From positions 1-42,495 of the IMG/VR virus record IMGVR_UViG_3300027759_000159: a stretch of 42,495 nt of DNA. One strand, 5' to 3'. The position numbers were made by a program, and so were the translations under genes. This stretch comes from a virus. Every line of letters begins with the position of its first letter. Within the stretch, counting starts at the first letter, position 1. The notes under the pieces were generated by a model that made no database searches, had not been told where the DNA came from, and was given only the letters and a program-made list of their open reading frames with translations. Shown piece after piece: positions 18,301 through 24,610 of this stretch.

Positions 18301-20746
18301 AAAAACTCAAACCTTGTAGCGTGTTTCCGCTAAGACACACCACACTATTATCAACCACTATGTCACCGTCAACAGCTGGTACTAAATTAATCACTGGTTC
18401 AGACATTAACGGAGGAACAGTGTCAGGTGTGATAAATTCTACCACATATATTGTATCACGCACATCTGGATCAAGGTCGGCGGCAAATATAATACGACTA
18501 CCGTTTATTAAGTCATAGCCGTCGATTCCGTAACCAGTGCTTCCGTTGACTGTGCTAAATGCATCGGTATTTGAAAAATCAATAATGTCTACAGGCTGTT
18601 TGCCTTTGGTACCAAAATCAAATAACCGAGTTCCACCTCGAAATTCCAATATAGGACGACGGGCTCGTAGCGCATTGTCTATAATCAATACACTGTTGTT
18701 GTAGGCAGCTGTTTGTTCAATTACGCTAATATGGAACCAGCGGTTACTTCGTGTCCATGGATTTGAATCCGGACTTGATCGATTTATGGTCAAATAATCT
18801 GGCAGTGCAGGTTGATTTAAACTGGCATCGTAGTTGCCAAAATCATAAAGAGTGCTGTCGTACGGCACCGAACTGCTTTGTGTATAGGTTTCGGGTGTTA
18901 CAAATTCTGTAACTGGCAACAACTGTATGGCTGTGCCGACACCTTCAATATAATAACTATTTCCTTGATACGTGGCCGGTACAACTGATCCAATGAACTG
19001 AACTTTAAGACCATTGGTAAACACCACACCATTGGGACTAGTATAATTTTTCTTACCAAGTATATCTGCAATGTCTAGAGAGGCAGAGGCACTTTGGTTG
19101 ATGATATTTATTTCACCAAAGATACCAGGATCGATACCATCCTGATAATATAATCTATTTCTTGTTGCTGCCAACAGCGGAATTTGTTGGAAGGCTCCAG
19201 TATTATCTTTATACCAGCTGGTGTTGGAATATACTGTGCCAAATTGTATGCTAAATTTATACAAATCTGGTATGTCGTATACGCTGGTCAACCGCATATA
19301 CTGACCACCGCCTTCGGCGGTTATGTATTGTATTTGCCAAACACTACGTTGAATTGCTACGTCTGTAATTGGTGTAGTTTGATCAAACTCTAAGCTGTCA
19401 AAAGAACCCGGGCCAGCCAATACAGGATCTTCGGGCGGTGCTGTTCTAACCAACGGATCAAACTGTGACTTGATCAACCAGCCACCTGTATCAGGATCAG
19501 GATCAGGTTCTGTGAATACTATAGTTCGACCGTTTAAATTTGTAATGCCGTCAATGCCGTCAGGGTAGTTAGATAAAAACTGATCAACAAACACATTGTT
19601 GAGCTGGTCAAATTGCAAATTGGTTATGAGACCCACTTGCCCGTTGTTGGTATCAATATAAGGAAGGTCATAATAAAAATCTTGGGCATCACTTAGTGGA
19701 ACCGCAAAAGTTACCGTGCCGAGATCAATGCCGTTATTGGTTACGCCATTGACTGGGCCAAGTCTACTACTAATGTTGGGTGTGCTGGGTATGCGACCAT
19801 TTACTCCAGGGTCAGTTTGAATCCAGAAATCAGGGCCAGTACCAGGTATGGCATCCACAATTGTAAACACGCCTTGCATGTTCATCTGTGTAGAATTGTT
19901 GTAGTATAGCGTATTAGGTGCATTCTGCGGCACCGTAAAAGTTATTGTTCCAGTGGCAGCACCGTTGTTGGTTACACCTTCGGTGAACAAGTTGTTAATG
20001 CCCAGCGTCTGTTGTGTCTTGATAAAAAATGGCAATGCTGGAGTAGATACCAGTGTAAATGTGTAGGTGTTGCCACGGGTCAAAGTCAACGTAGGATTGT
20101 TTTCGTAATCAATTACCCAAGCACTGGTGCCTTGATTTGAAACACGAAAATTAACACTGCTGGCATCATTTTGAGCTACCTGGAATGTGTAACTGCCGCC
20201 ACGAACCAATGTCAACGTAGGATTTTCACCAGATACACCTGTGAATGTATAAGCACCATCGGCTCTAGTGACTACAAAATTGTCAGTGGTGGGCACAGCT
20301 CCTGTAAACACATCAACTGCATTTGGTCCGCCAGGTAACCAATAGTATTGTGCATAGTTTACATACTTGTCAAAATCTACAAAAGGATCCCAGGCATAAT
20401 ATTCGCTGGTATACAGTTGGTCAGCATTCTGAGTAACAGCTCCTTGCAGATTTAAAGCATCAGTTATGCCAGGATATGTTATAGCATCAACAACCTTATT
20501 ACTATCAGACGGATCAATTTGAACTACACCAGGCTCAAGTTGATAGTTGGTTCTAGTTGCCGTGGGTTCAGCAACATAATAGTCGCCTGGAATAACTCCG
20601 GGACCAACACGGCGGCCAACAAATCCTTGTATTTTTTTAAGCTGGGGTTCCTGGATCAATTGATCCAGGGTAGCAGCTAAAACTTGTCTGTTGGTAGAGG
20701 TCTGAAAGATCTCTGGTAAGAAATCTACTGATCTGGTGCGAGCCAT
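6311..20746 (-). CDS. Giant multidomain virion structural protein, 4811 aa
   Basis: One uninterrupted frame of 14.4 kb begins at an ATG overlapping the gp6 stop (TAATG). The N-terminus (MARTRSVDFLPEIFQT, then YAWDPFVDFDKYVNYAQYYW) is the conserved opening of large baseplate-associated proteins in aquatic T4-like phages. Regions read by eye: two cupredoxin-like repeats (about 165-370); a long aromatic body (about 370-1900) with LLALTRPAEFFSLFADRDLY; seven FG-GAP-like blades (about 2320-3020); four Y-x2-G-(D/E/Q)-x-V-x-Y modules near 1920, 3725, 4205 and 4595; and many V-x-V-(Y/F)-V-N ... DY strand repeats, dense in the last 600 residues. It sits where T4 has gp7, gp8 and gp10 after gp6, and may replace some of them, but I see no sequence match to those. 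Probable roles are wedge periphery and host contact. Confidence 0.85.
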   Translation of the reverse strand: MARTRSVDFLPEIFQTSTNRQVLAATLDQLIQEPQLKKIQGFVGRRVGPGVIPGDYYVAEPTATRTNYQLEPGVVQIDPSDSNKVVDAITYPGITDALNLQGAVTQNADQLYTSEYYAWDPFVDFDKYVNYAQYYWLPGGPNAVDVFTGAVPTTDNFVVTRADGAYTFTGVSGENPTLTLVRGGSYTFQVAQNDASSVNFRVSNQGTSAWVIDYENNPTLTLTRGNTYTFTLVSTPALPFFIKTQQTLGINNLFTEGVTNNGAATGTITFTVPQNAPNTLYYNNSTQMNMQGVFTIVDAIPGTGPDFWIQTDPGVNGRIPSTPNISSRLGPVNGVTNNGIDLGTVTFAVPLSDAQDFYYDLPYIDTNNGQVGLITNLQFDQLNNVFVDQFLSNYPDGIDGITNLNGRTIVFTEPDPDPDTGGWLIKSQFDPLVRTAPPEDPVLAGPGSFDSLEFDQTTPITDVAIQRSVWQIQYITAEGGGQYMRLTSVYDIPDLYKFSIQFGTVYSNTSWYKDNTGAFQQIPLLAATRNRLYYQDGIDPGIFGEINIINQSASASLDIADILGKKNYTSPNGVVFTNGLKVQFIGSVVPATYQGNSYYIEGVGTAIQLLPVTEFVTPETYTQSSSVPYDSTLYDFGNYDASLNQPALPDYLTINRSSPDSNPWTRSNRWFHISVIEQTAAYNNSVLIIDNALRARRPILEFRGGTRLFDFGTKGKQPVDIIDFSNTDAFSTVNGSTGYGIDGYDLINGSRIIFAADLDPDVRDTIYVVEFITPDTVPPLMSEPVINLVPAVDGDIVVDNSVVCLSGNTLQGLSFWFDGVNWIRSQQKTSTNQAPLFDVYDSNGVSFSDPVVYPSSDFTGSKLFSYAPSTNGKDPVLGFAIKYLSLSNIGDIVFDNNLYTDIFNYTVDSVGYTENVSLGFVRQYQDRVTYTRELGWQTAAVPSRARQQFQFSYDGRPLQLDVAALPNTIVPGIQLYVSSEFQESYKYSVSTTSNSTTITWTDASYNNGTAFATGDIIEVLVLSDQASKVAFYQVPINLENNPLNVNSPYFTVGTARTHYESICENLLGLVGPINGNNNTRDLGNIIPYGTNIIQNSAPMTLAGYFMRSKQYNIFDSLAYSSREYEQYKAQLLNAAVTTDYTNYTIPAMLTDIVTQLIAGRIQTNPFYWTDMLPANPVYTATTTTYSLISTPTFNLNTTYNFTSSNYQSVLVYVNDVLLQFGYDYVVSTDTPTLTITVPLAVGDVIVIQEYATTYGTFVPNTPTKLGLYPAFQPKIYPDYTYVNSTVDNPQLVIQGHDGSLTLAFGDFRDQLLLEFETRIFNNLKIKSDIPLTITDVTPGQFRSTGYSLSEINQILAPSFLSWLGWNKLTYSEQTYSSSNQFTWNYSAAGNRLSGSTSSNEPPLPVGAWRGIYQYFYDTPTPQTTPWEMLGFSQEPTWWTEVYGPAPYTSGNLVLWDDLAAGKVADPAGTYYLPKYARPGLSQVIPVDTEGRLLSPFFSVVGQYDSSQWQKSWVFGDEGPVEYTWRTSSAFPFAVMRLLALTRPAEFFSLFADRDLYKYDVDLEQFLYNQRYRLDANGVQVYGNGLSKASYIDWIVDYNRQLGVNSTNKLTEDLSLLDVRLCYRMGTFTDKQYLEIIAETASPDSTNSSLLIPDNSYNLLVYKNQPFSQTLYSAVIVQVVAGGWSVTGYSLTNPYFEILASRTGGPTRVITAGGTRVTVPTTYSQNIVQVPYGYVFTNQTVVADFLLSYGALLESQGLVFDARENGKTLDWNQMVQEYLYWANQGWMTGSVISLNPTAQQLTLITPEAVVDSIVTQTPENLILDQNRTTIPTAQLVIDRYENTFRVNSLNEQTISYIALRQTSYESLVILDNVSVFGDLLYDPATGARQSRVTVIATVAAEWNGQLDAQGFINNNTQTVKEWQPLQKYTKGEIVIYKNNYWQALDIVQPSTQWNQSLWSQSNYTKIQGGLLQNIPLLANQLANSYDVNQSNLQLEQDLFAFGLIGFRPRQYMVDLNLTDISQVNLYQQLIKDKGTLNSVRLLTNTNLNKETAQYQVYENWGIQRGIYGANANRQFIEMRLNEALLTANPAMIQIVAPQESSVADQTILYEDLWRESYNVTSPDIFPTAFMPVADSALPSAGYVNLNDVDITVFDLDGQLGLADGVLNTIGIGTTVWAAKSNAYDWNVYRCTEVPGYISSATPNLNGTTIITFTQPPGLAVGDIVIIRFLDTTVDGVYRVLARPGLTSIAIALTITNTVTGSGLGFSLQTMRVGQASDVLNLPYTDALVPGARVWVDDNGAGRWEVLEKTDPFIDAGAVTPTLPVANSGYGSSVAQGYQNIIAMIGAPTGGDDATGAIYTYVKDDNNNYSENSILLLNAADTLGFGNAIQIGYQNWAIAGASASKSNQGYAVAIYRPTGSTAFEERQLLTSPDGDFSNAEFGYSVAISQDEQWMYVSAPGQNKVYPYGRVTIPGQSAQFITPGVYQVYNIGGIIEFDNELQLAVVLNNNLLTIGTDYSVAGTVINLAGIPPPDEKLIVTRKVQQDFVGDGIETVFDLGPYLYTADNIESFIVYVNEVIQVPDVDYTFTASGDYPITFTAAPGLNNAITVITGTYWQPMAAIEGPAASRFGSSIHTTTDGRQIIIGASDDESDPGVNSGSVYVFDRSVIRYIISDTTQLSYTLPGGYQDPVAVILNNVYLTNTAQYIDGQFTVVGGDVLLNVTLNVGDILQIESNIFTQVQKIVPDAPYDESAFGSAVDVCPNNCSIYTGAPVDGTVTVGAGSVQRNVNQARVYGTITSINANPSLTAGDTIRINNTPVAVPAGPNNTAAGLAQAIVAAEIPNVIASVADGLLTISIVNVAAADAYNRLTVWPGTSGTAFDDLGFDTYAYTQTITSPNPSAGANFGAALNIDTTASTLVVGAPRGNLYEAVIFDNGTTYFDDRSTTFFNAVLESGVVYTFDYLPSATDTVTNPGKFVFGQQIYDNLTDPLDQWGAAVNYTTGKLLVGSPTGADNYGRVGQLVNPDRLPAWKILHSQQPVVDVALLNSVYMYNKLQSQETYFFDFIDPLQGKILGAARQNIDFIGQVNPAQYNTGSINNIGNFWGSERVGTIWWDTTNARFIDPNQDDIVYASRRWGQLFPSSTVDIYQWVASSTPPATYTGEGTPLNTTSYSVRAHLTATGTFETVYYFWVSGITTIAVNEGKTLSTTGIARYIEEPRSSGIPYIAALDASTVAIYNGSQYLSASDTILHVDFSQELSDANIHTEFQLIADGDPTSFLADNLYQKLQDSFCGYNQNGAQVPDPFLSPPEQYGVAFSPRQSLFVDRLMALENYLTRTNEILKYLPIVEQRRFILLNSSEPIPAAGSEQYNKLLDNIEQLSYQNFYQVPLGYKYLILSDSTYNGAWTIYEVVLESNASAAPRVPQLVRIQNFNTKNYWNHIDWYKLGYNSSTTPVAQVPNYSSLVTLDVAVGASVKVTANAQNKWEIYIKTTVGWERVGLQDGTIAFDNTLWDYAAGRFGFDAEVYDAQYYDQEPVIETRKIIQAINDELFIDDLAIFKNQLLILMFKFILTEEQAPDWLMKTSLVNIRHDIRALLPFPTYRRDNQDFVSDYLQEVKPYHVQVKQFNLVYNGQDDYPGFATDFDNPSYYDTTLEIPQYVSPILLPYTKSTATGTGQASDIADTPADAEIWATTPWQEWFNNYLLSLISISVTATGSGYAAEPTVVVGTEWTANTAYTVGQQVFYGSNLYSVTVAGTSADVPPDFVTGSQLVGTARLTYVGTPATAVAVINSSLQVIAVNVVNEGSGYSTNPVITFVSDSGTGAQARANMGNPLVREFNMTIKYDRYEYLSTITDWNYLIANYPADTQVRFADTVWQAIDTVINTPIVLDSTGTAGAYTLTVLSTTGLTTGMIVTGLGIPADTTVTQINDVDNTVTISRAVLQSITLEPVNFYNPFIIEEWSRVPASILSGINRTQGFYLPTVNQPGRSLPLLIDGLNYPGVQVYALDFSYNTGYDVGNYDINPFDNISISPEGFPTYDPALLDANYSSSYLDPFLGFRPTDINVDGGGYIDVFSSYAPEELVPGSEFDTLDFRVYTAPGFDNTGLGHGFPAVSQRYVYDSANPVLSFAGLLEYPFTVVVFNATLGLAIQPVNFDWANYEVTLGLTETDGDIIVLYVTGVGGGNQLYLNTYNQAVLDEVTVPFATPSTYNIATTYTWGDVVSYNGEFYQSTIDLNIGNPPVNLVGWTLISGGAVVYEILIFNGETQLIDGTDYTVASSGGSTTVTFDTTYDNTARINLAVLGYAVDGITHSWSLPLAQSVVFTGATTIELVNSMQGTNAVNIIVSINGNRLNPYQGSEYLGDGVTDVYQLPNSYGYNPALVSDNDVFVFVDNVKLIQDIDYVVDAYDGISDYRTITFTTAPVIGSKILLSVATDCGYRVYNNSLTFLPGTIPVVGDSIDIITWNDTAEQGLLTEVFIGPGSINNNTFDLGREIVNPERLLVSLNGYWLFNGIDYVLNGTSITISGQTIVSTDVLAATLFTNRVVPNPTAFRIFQDMRQVQATYRITPGTTTTLVQPVEILDDIIYVEDATVLGDPNLATSYNNNISYVVGDVVMYGNGFYQAIAPTVGNLPTDTDYWEVTDGAANIWGILTIDGERIMYRHRDTVANTVSGLLRGTAGTAITTHTAGTAVYNMGRENLMPLTCQNYIVSNITNPLESGVNLGDGTTVEFTADIDISQEPSATRDESVEVYIGGTRIPDTDYTITADNPVTVEFNTAPPTGYEVAILVKRAHTWYNLATPDLPLNETDTICARFLQGR

Positions 20747-23700
20747 TAAATTACTCCACTGCCGGGAGCAGTTCGTATATTCGTACTAGTTAATGCAGTG
20801 ATAACTTCAACGTTTTGCACAGTGGCTCCATTTACAAATATTTGGTTGGGGGCACAACGAATTTCATATAAACTTCCAAAATACTTATCCTGATTAAGCG
20901 GCACTAAAACTACACTGCTAACAATGCCAGATAATCTGTCGTGCAAGAAGCCTGACAATTCTGAGAAGTAGAAGGTGTCACCAAAGTCCCACAGATCTAA
21001 ACTAAAATATTGATTGAGATATTGAACTACCAAGTTCTGAATCTCACTAGTGCTGGCTACGCTCTGTGCCGCACGGATCACTTTGATTGTTGCTCGAAGT
21101 TCTGGCAGTGCCTTGGCTCCAAACAATGGTTGGAATTGCACACTGTTCATGATCATTGTGTCTGACAACATTTTATAATTGTTTAATCCTGCATAGGCTG
21201 TGTTTAAAAAATCAAGAGTTGGTGGCTGAGGCTCTGTAACCGTGTTTGTAGTATCTTGAATATAATTTGTATAGGCAATATAGTATTCGTTAGTGACCAC
21301 ATACACATCAATGATGTTGGTAGTGCCAGGATCAATTCTGTTGGTCAATGGACTGTTGTGTCTGTATTGGAAAAACAAGTTTTGGCGACCAGTTTGAGCA
21401 ATGTATTCATCGGTTGATACCAACGAACGAACGCCTGTGGCAACGTCCGCCACCAATATATAAAATGCCTCATCTGTGTAGGTGTAAAACACTTGACCAG
21501 GTGTATATTCCGGCATGACCACCAACACATCGTTTTCTGTGGCATACTGACTGTTGACTATGCCTGAATCGATCAACACGTATCTTTGCAAATTGTCAAA
21601 ATCTACAATGCGTTTTAAAAATACCCAAGGACTTGTAGCTGATGCAGGATTGGGTATGGGTCCAATAATCTCAGAGAAGAAATCTGGATTATCGGGTACA
21701 CCATCGTTGTTTCTGTTAGAAAAAGAGACCAACACTTGATAATCATCAACTAGCCCATCGATTTGTATAGGTTGTCCTACTATTTTGGTTATAATATCTG
21801 ACCCTAGTGGCAATGCCGATGTGGGCTGACTGTTGGTTTTTAATACATTTACAAAGTCACTAATAGTTGTTCCAGTTCTACTGTCATACACCAGCTGATC
21901 ACCACTAAAGAAAAATCTAGTTTGAGTTACACTTCCAAAATAATAATCAAGCGCACGGATACTAACAGTATAAAATCCGCTGTTAAACACAAACTCAACA
22001 AACCAACTTGCATCTAATCCTGCACCAGATGTGTTGCCGGCGTAGGCCTGACTCCAGGTGGCATCAACATTTAAATTTGTTGTGGTTATCAGATACCATG
22101 TGCCGGCTGTTCCTGTGATTGTTCCTAAGCTATCGTAACCCAGACCAAAATTTCTTTTTAATGCAATTTGTTCAGCCATGCTGGTTTGTAAACTTGTTGG
22201 CAATTCTTTAACAAAAATAGGTATAACTTGAACTGCTACAGCACCAGTGGGCACATACTGGTTTATTATAACTGGACCCAATCCACTAGGCAGGTTACCT
22301 TGTCCTTGATTGGTTCCGTCAAGGTATATTTCCAACGGGCTAGACCAAATGGTAAGTTTTTCATCTGCTAAAGTTGGCGAACCAACTTGTAATCGATTGT
22401 TGGCATCAAAATAATAACCAGCAGGTGCAGCAAATTTTACAAGACTGCCCACAGTGATGTATTGAGCGTTGGATGTCGAAGTGCCGTTGATCGGCACAGG
22501 ATTTCCTAAGCTGTTTACAAAATAACCAGTGGCACTACCGGCTTGGCTTGTGCTGAGACGCCAGCTGATAGACAATGAAGTCAAACTGGCTCTTGGAAAT
22601 TGTGCGTAATAAAATTGTTGTGCTTGGCTTTTGGCCAACAAAGGTTGAACTTCATTTAAAATAACACTGTTGGTTTCGTTGGTTGTTTGTGTAATAAACT
22701 GGAAGGTAGGTAAACTGTAATTTTGATATAGAGCGCCATCACTGCTAAAAGTGTTGGTGCTGGAATATTTGCCAGTGTTGTCTACTAGATCAAGATAACG
22801 ACTAACTCCAATACTGGCGCGATTTAATGCTTTGCTTTTTAAAATTGAATTGTAGGCTGTATGCGGAAAGTTATTGTAATCTTCACCATTGACCATACGA
22901 TTCTGTGTATAATATCTTGCAGGAGCATTGTTTTTAATTTGTGCAAGAGTCTCACGTGGTTGTGCATTTGATACTGGTGTTGTAATACCACAGGTAAATG
23001 TCAGCGTTTGCAATTGTCCAGTGCGACTTACATAGCTGATGGGTATAGCAATGCTTTGCATTTCTTGTGGATTGATAATGTATTGCAATCCATTACTTGC
23101 ACGAACATAGTTGCGGAATGTTCCAACCGGAATGTCGCTAAACACGCCGTCACCAAATGTTAAAGTTATTTGATCGTTGGTTCTACTGGTCACACTAAAC
23201 AAAGGACGGCTTCCAGGAGATGTTTGTTCTGCGGCAGCACCATAAACACTAGGAACATAGGTCCATTCAGTGGCAATGCTACCCACGTTGTCCAACTGAT
23301 ACAACCAAACATCAGTGTTGTTGACACCTTCAATGTTGATATCTACTGTTCTATTGCTCACACGATCGGCCAAGTTGAAATCTTGATTTTGTAGTGTGCC
23401 TTGCTTGAACAGGAAAAAATATCCAGTATTGGCACTGGCAAAGCCCAATTGATCATTACGGAACAGTATATTGAATCTGCCGCTGGGTTTTGGGCTGGGC
23501 TCGTATACATAGTCTTGTCCAACAATGGTAGAAGTAACTGCCTCAAATGGCATGTTAATGCCATCCACGGTGGCAGTATACGGCACCACGGGCAAGTAGC
23601 CAGGCACAAGATTAATACTGTATTCAGCAGTGTCAACTCCGAGAATTGTTGCTCGTGCACCTGGAACGCCCACTCGTTGAGCATCAATCAACGCAGCATT

Positions 23701-24180
23701 AATAATTGCTGTAAACTGTTCTTGCCAACTAAAGTTTGTAGGGTCTGCCCAGTTAACTGTTACGTTGGCCAGGTCAATACCATTGACATCAGTTACATCT
23801 TCTGTCGTTGATACCGAAAATACTTTGAGATAACCACTTGCTTCTATGTTGCGTTTAGGAGTATAACTGACCAAATTGGCCAGGCGAACCACACTGTCTC
23901 TACGCTCAGCACTATCAATGTAGTTTTCACGTGTGTTTAGGTCAGTGCGGAATGCCAAACTTTGACCCATAAAGGCCATAACGTCTAGTAACGCAATAAA
24001 TTCTGAACTTTCAATGTAGTCATTAAAAGTTTCTGGATAGTATAAACGTAGATAGTCTACAAAACTTTTGCGTAGAGTTTCAAAATCATAGCTTTGAAAG
24101 TCAGCCTCTTGATAGGTTTGATAGATTCTTTTCCAATCTTCAACGCCAAAAATTACTGTTTGTCTTGTAGTAGATGCCAT
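20746..24180 (-). CDS. gp6: Baseplate wedge protein gp6, enlarged (1144 aa)
   Basis: In T4, gp6 dimers form the inner ring that joins baseplate wedges. The N-terminal 120 residues match the gp6 type: YDFETLRKSFVDYLRLYYPE, then EFIALLDVMAFMGQSLAFRTDLN and NYIDSAERRDSVVRLANLVS with YTPKRN, a helical core that selects gp6 among phage proteins. A beta-rich middle follows (ITLTFGDGVFSDIPVGTFRN is a classic baseplate J/gp6 motif), then NNAPARYYTQNRMVNGEDYN. The C-terminus (LVVQYLNQYFSLDLWDFGDT, FYFSELSGFLHDRLSGIVSS) also fits gp6. The order gp25 then gp6 supports the call. T4 gp6 is about 660 aa, so this one carries some 480 extra residues, mostly in the middle. A CATAAATA motif lies 18 bases upstream. 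Confidence 0.88.
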   Translation of the reverse strand: MASTTRQTVIFGVEDWKRIYQTYQEADFQSYDFETLRKSFVDYLRLYYPETFNDYIESSEFIALLDVMAFMGQSLAFRTDLNTRENYIDSAERRDSVVRLANLVSYTPKRNIEASGYLKVFSVSTTEDVTDVNGIDLANVTVNWADPTNFSWQEQFTAIINAALIDAQRVGVPGARATILGVDTAEYSINLVPGYLPVVPYTATVDGINMPFEAVTSTIVGQDYVYEPSPKPSGRFNILFRNDQLGFASANTGYFFLFKQGTLQNQDFNLADRVSNRTVDINIEGVNNTDVWLYQLDNVGSIATEWTYVPSVYGAAAEQTSPGSRPLFSVTSRTNDQITLTFGDGVFSDIPVGTFRNYVRASNGLQYIINPQEMQSIAIPISYVSRTGQLQTLTFTCGITTPVSNAQPRETLAQIKNNAPARYYTQNRMVNGEDYNNFPHTAYNSILKSKALNRASIGVSRYLDLVDNTGKYSSTNTFSSDGALYQNYSLPTFQFITQTTNETNSVILNEVQPLLAKSQAQQFYYAQFPRASLTSLSISWRLSTSQAGSATGYFVNSLGNPVPINGTSTSNAQYITVGSLVKFAAPAGYYFDANNRLQVGSPTLADEKLTIWSSPLEIYLDGTNQGQGNLPSGLGPVIINQYVPTGAVAVQVIPIFVKELPTSLQTSMAEQIALKRNFGLGYDSLGTITGTAGTWYLITTTNLNVDATWSQAYAGNTSGAGLDASWFVEFVFNSGFYTVSIRALDYYFGSVTQTRFFFSGDQLVYDSRTGTTISDFVNVLKTNSQPTSALPLGSDIITKIVGQPIQIDGLVDDYQVLVSFSNRNNDGVPDNPDFFSEIIGPIPNPASATSPWVFLKRIVDFDNLQRYVLIDSGIVNSQYATENDVLVVMPEYTPGQVFYTYTDEAFYILVADVATGVRSLVSTDEYIAQTGRQNLFFQYRHNSPLTNRIDPGTTNIIDVYVVTNEYYIAYTNYIQDTTNTVTEPQPPTLDFLNTAYAGLNNYKMLSDTMIMNSVQFQPLFGAKALPELRATIKVIRAAQSVASTSEIQNLVVQYLNQYFSLDLWDFGDTFYFSELSGFLHDRLSGIVSSVVLVPLNQDKYFGSLYEIRCAPNQIFVNGATVQNVEVITALTSTNIRTAPGSGVI

Positions 24181-24198
24181 AGTGATCCTGTATTCTTG

Positions 24199-24206
24199 TA
24201 TTTATG
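24199..24206 (-). promoter_or_regulatory. Late-promoter-like motif CATAAATA before gp6
   Basis: CATAAATA on the minus strand lies 18 bases upstream of the gp6 ATG, in the 45-base gap between gp25 and gp6. An AGGA follows near the ATG. It would give a separate late start for gp6 and the giant gene. Confidence 0.45.
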
Positions 24207-24225
24207 GAAATCAAAAACGGCGCAG

Positions 24226-24600
24226 TTAAACGTAACTGGCTCGACGTTGTTGTTGATTAAAAAATATGCTCAACTGTTGTGCTGTGGTGTTGGGCACTAT
24301 GGCCAGTTGTACCTGTATTAATATCCCGTTTTCCTGTGGGAAAACCTGTGTGTCCGCTATTTGTATGCGTGGATCATATCCAGCAACACGTTGAATTTCA
24401 TTTTCTATTGCAGTAACTAGTGCAGGTGATTGGTTTTCAAATAAATTTTCCCACAAAGTAGTGCCAAATTGTGGACGTCCTGGCAGTTGTCCTTGTCTAA
24501 TGTTTAATCCGTTTAACAAGTCACGTTTGACCAAGTCTTCATCTAATAATGTAAACTTTTTATATTGATCTTGAGTGTTAAATCCAATAAATGTCGGCAT
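24226..24600 (-). CDS. gp25: Baseplate wedge protein gp25, 124 aa
   Basis: Length and sequence match the gp25/GPW family, the small wedge protein at the core of contractile baseplates and type VI secretion sheaths. Visible features are the N-terminal FIGFNTQDQYKKFTLLDEDL, the middle LPGRPQFGTTLWENLFENQS (the family's G-x-R-P-x-F-G pattern) and YDPRIQIADTQVFPQENGIL before the last strands. It binds gp6 in T4, and here gp6 is the next gene. Start is the ATG at 24600, ten bases after the previous stop. Confidence 0.9.
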   Translation of the reverse strand: MPTFIGFNTQDQYKKFTLLDEDLVKRDLLNGLNIRQGQLPGRPQFGTTLWENLFENQSPALVTAIENEIQRVAGYDPRIQIADTQVFPQENGILIQVQLAIVPNTTAQQLSIFFNQQQRRASYV

Positions 24601-24610
24601 AATCTAGTAT

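Noticed and set aside
6311-20746. Possible false fusion or frameshift in the giant gene
   Set aside because: The frame is open throughout with even composition and no internal stop or phase change. Many antisense frames inside it are shadows without ribosome sites.
6311-20746. Direct assignment as T4 gp7 or gp10
   Set aside because: Position fits but I see no sequence match to these T4 proteins; only a functional replacement is suggested.
23401-23811. 136-codon plus-strand frame opposite gp6
   Set aside because: Antisense to a conserved gene, Cys/Asn-rich composition without domain features.
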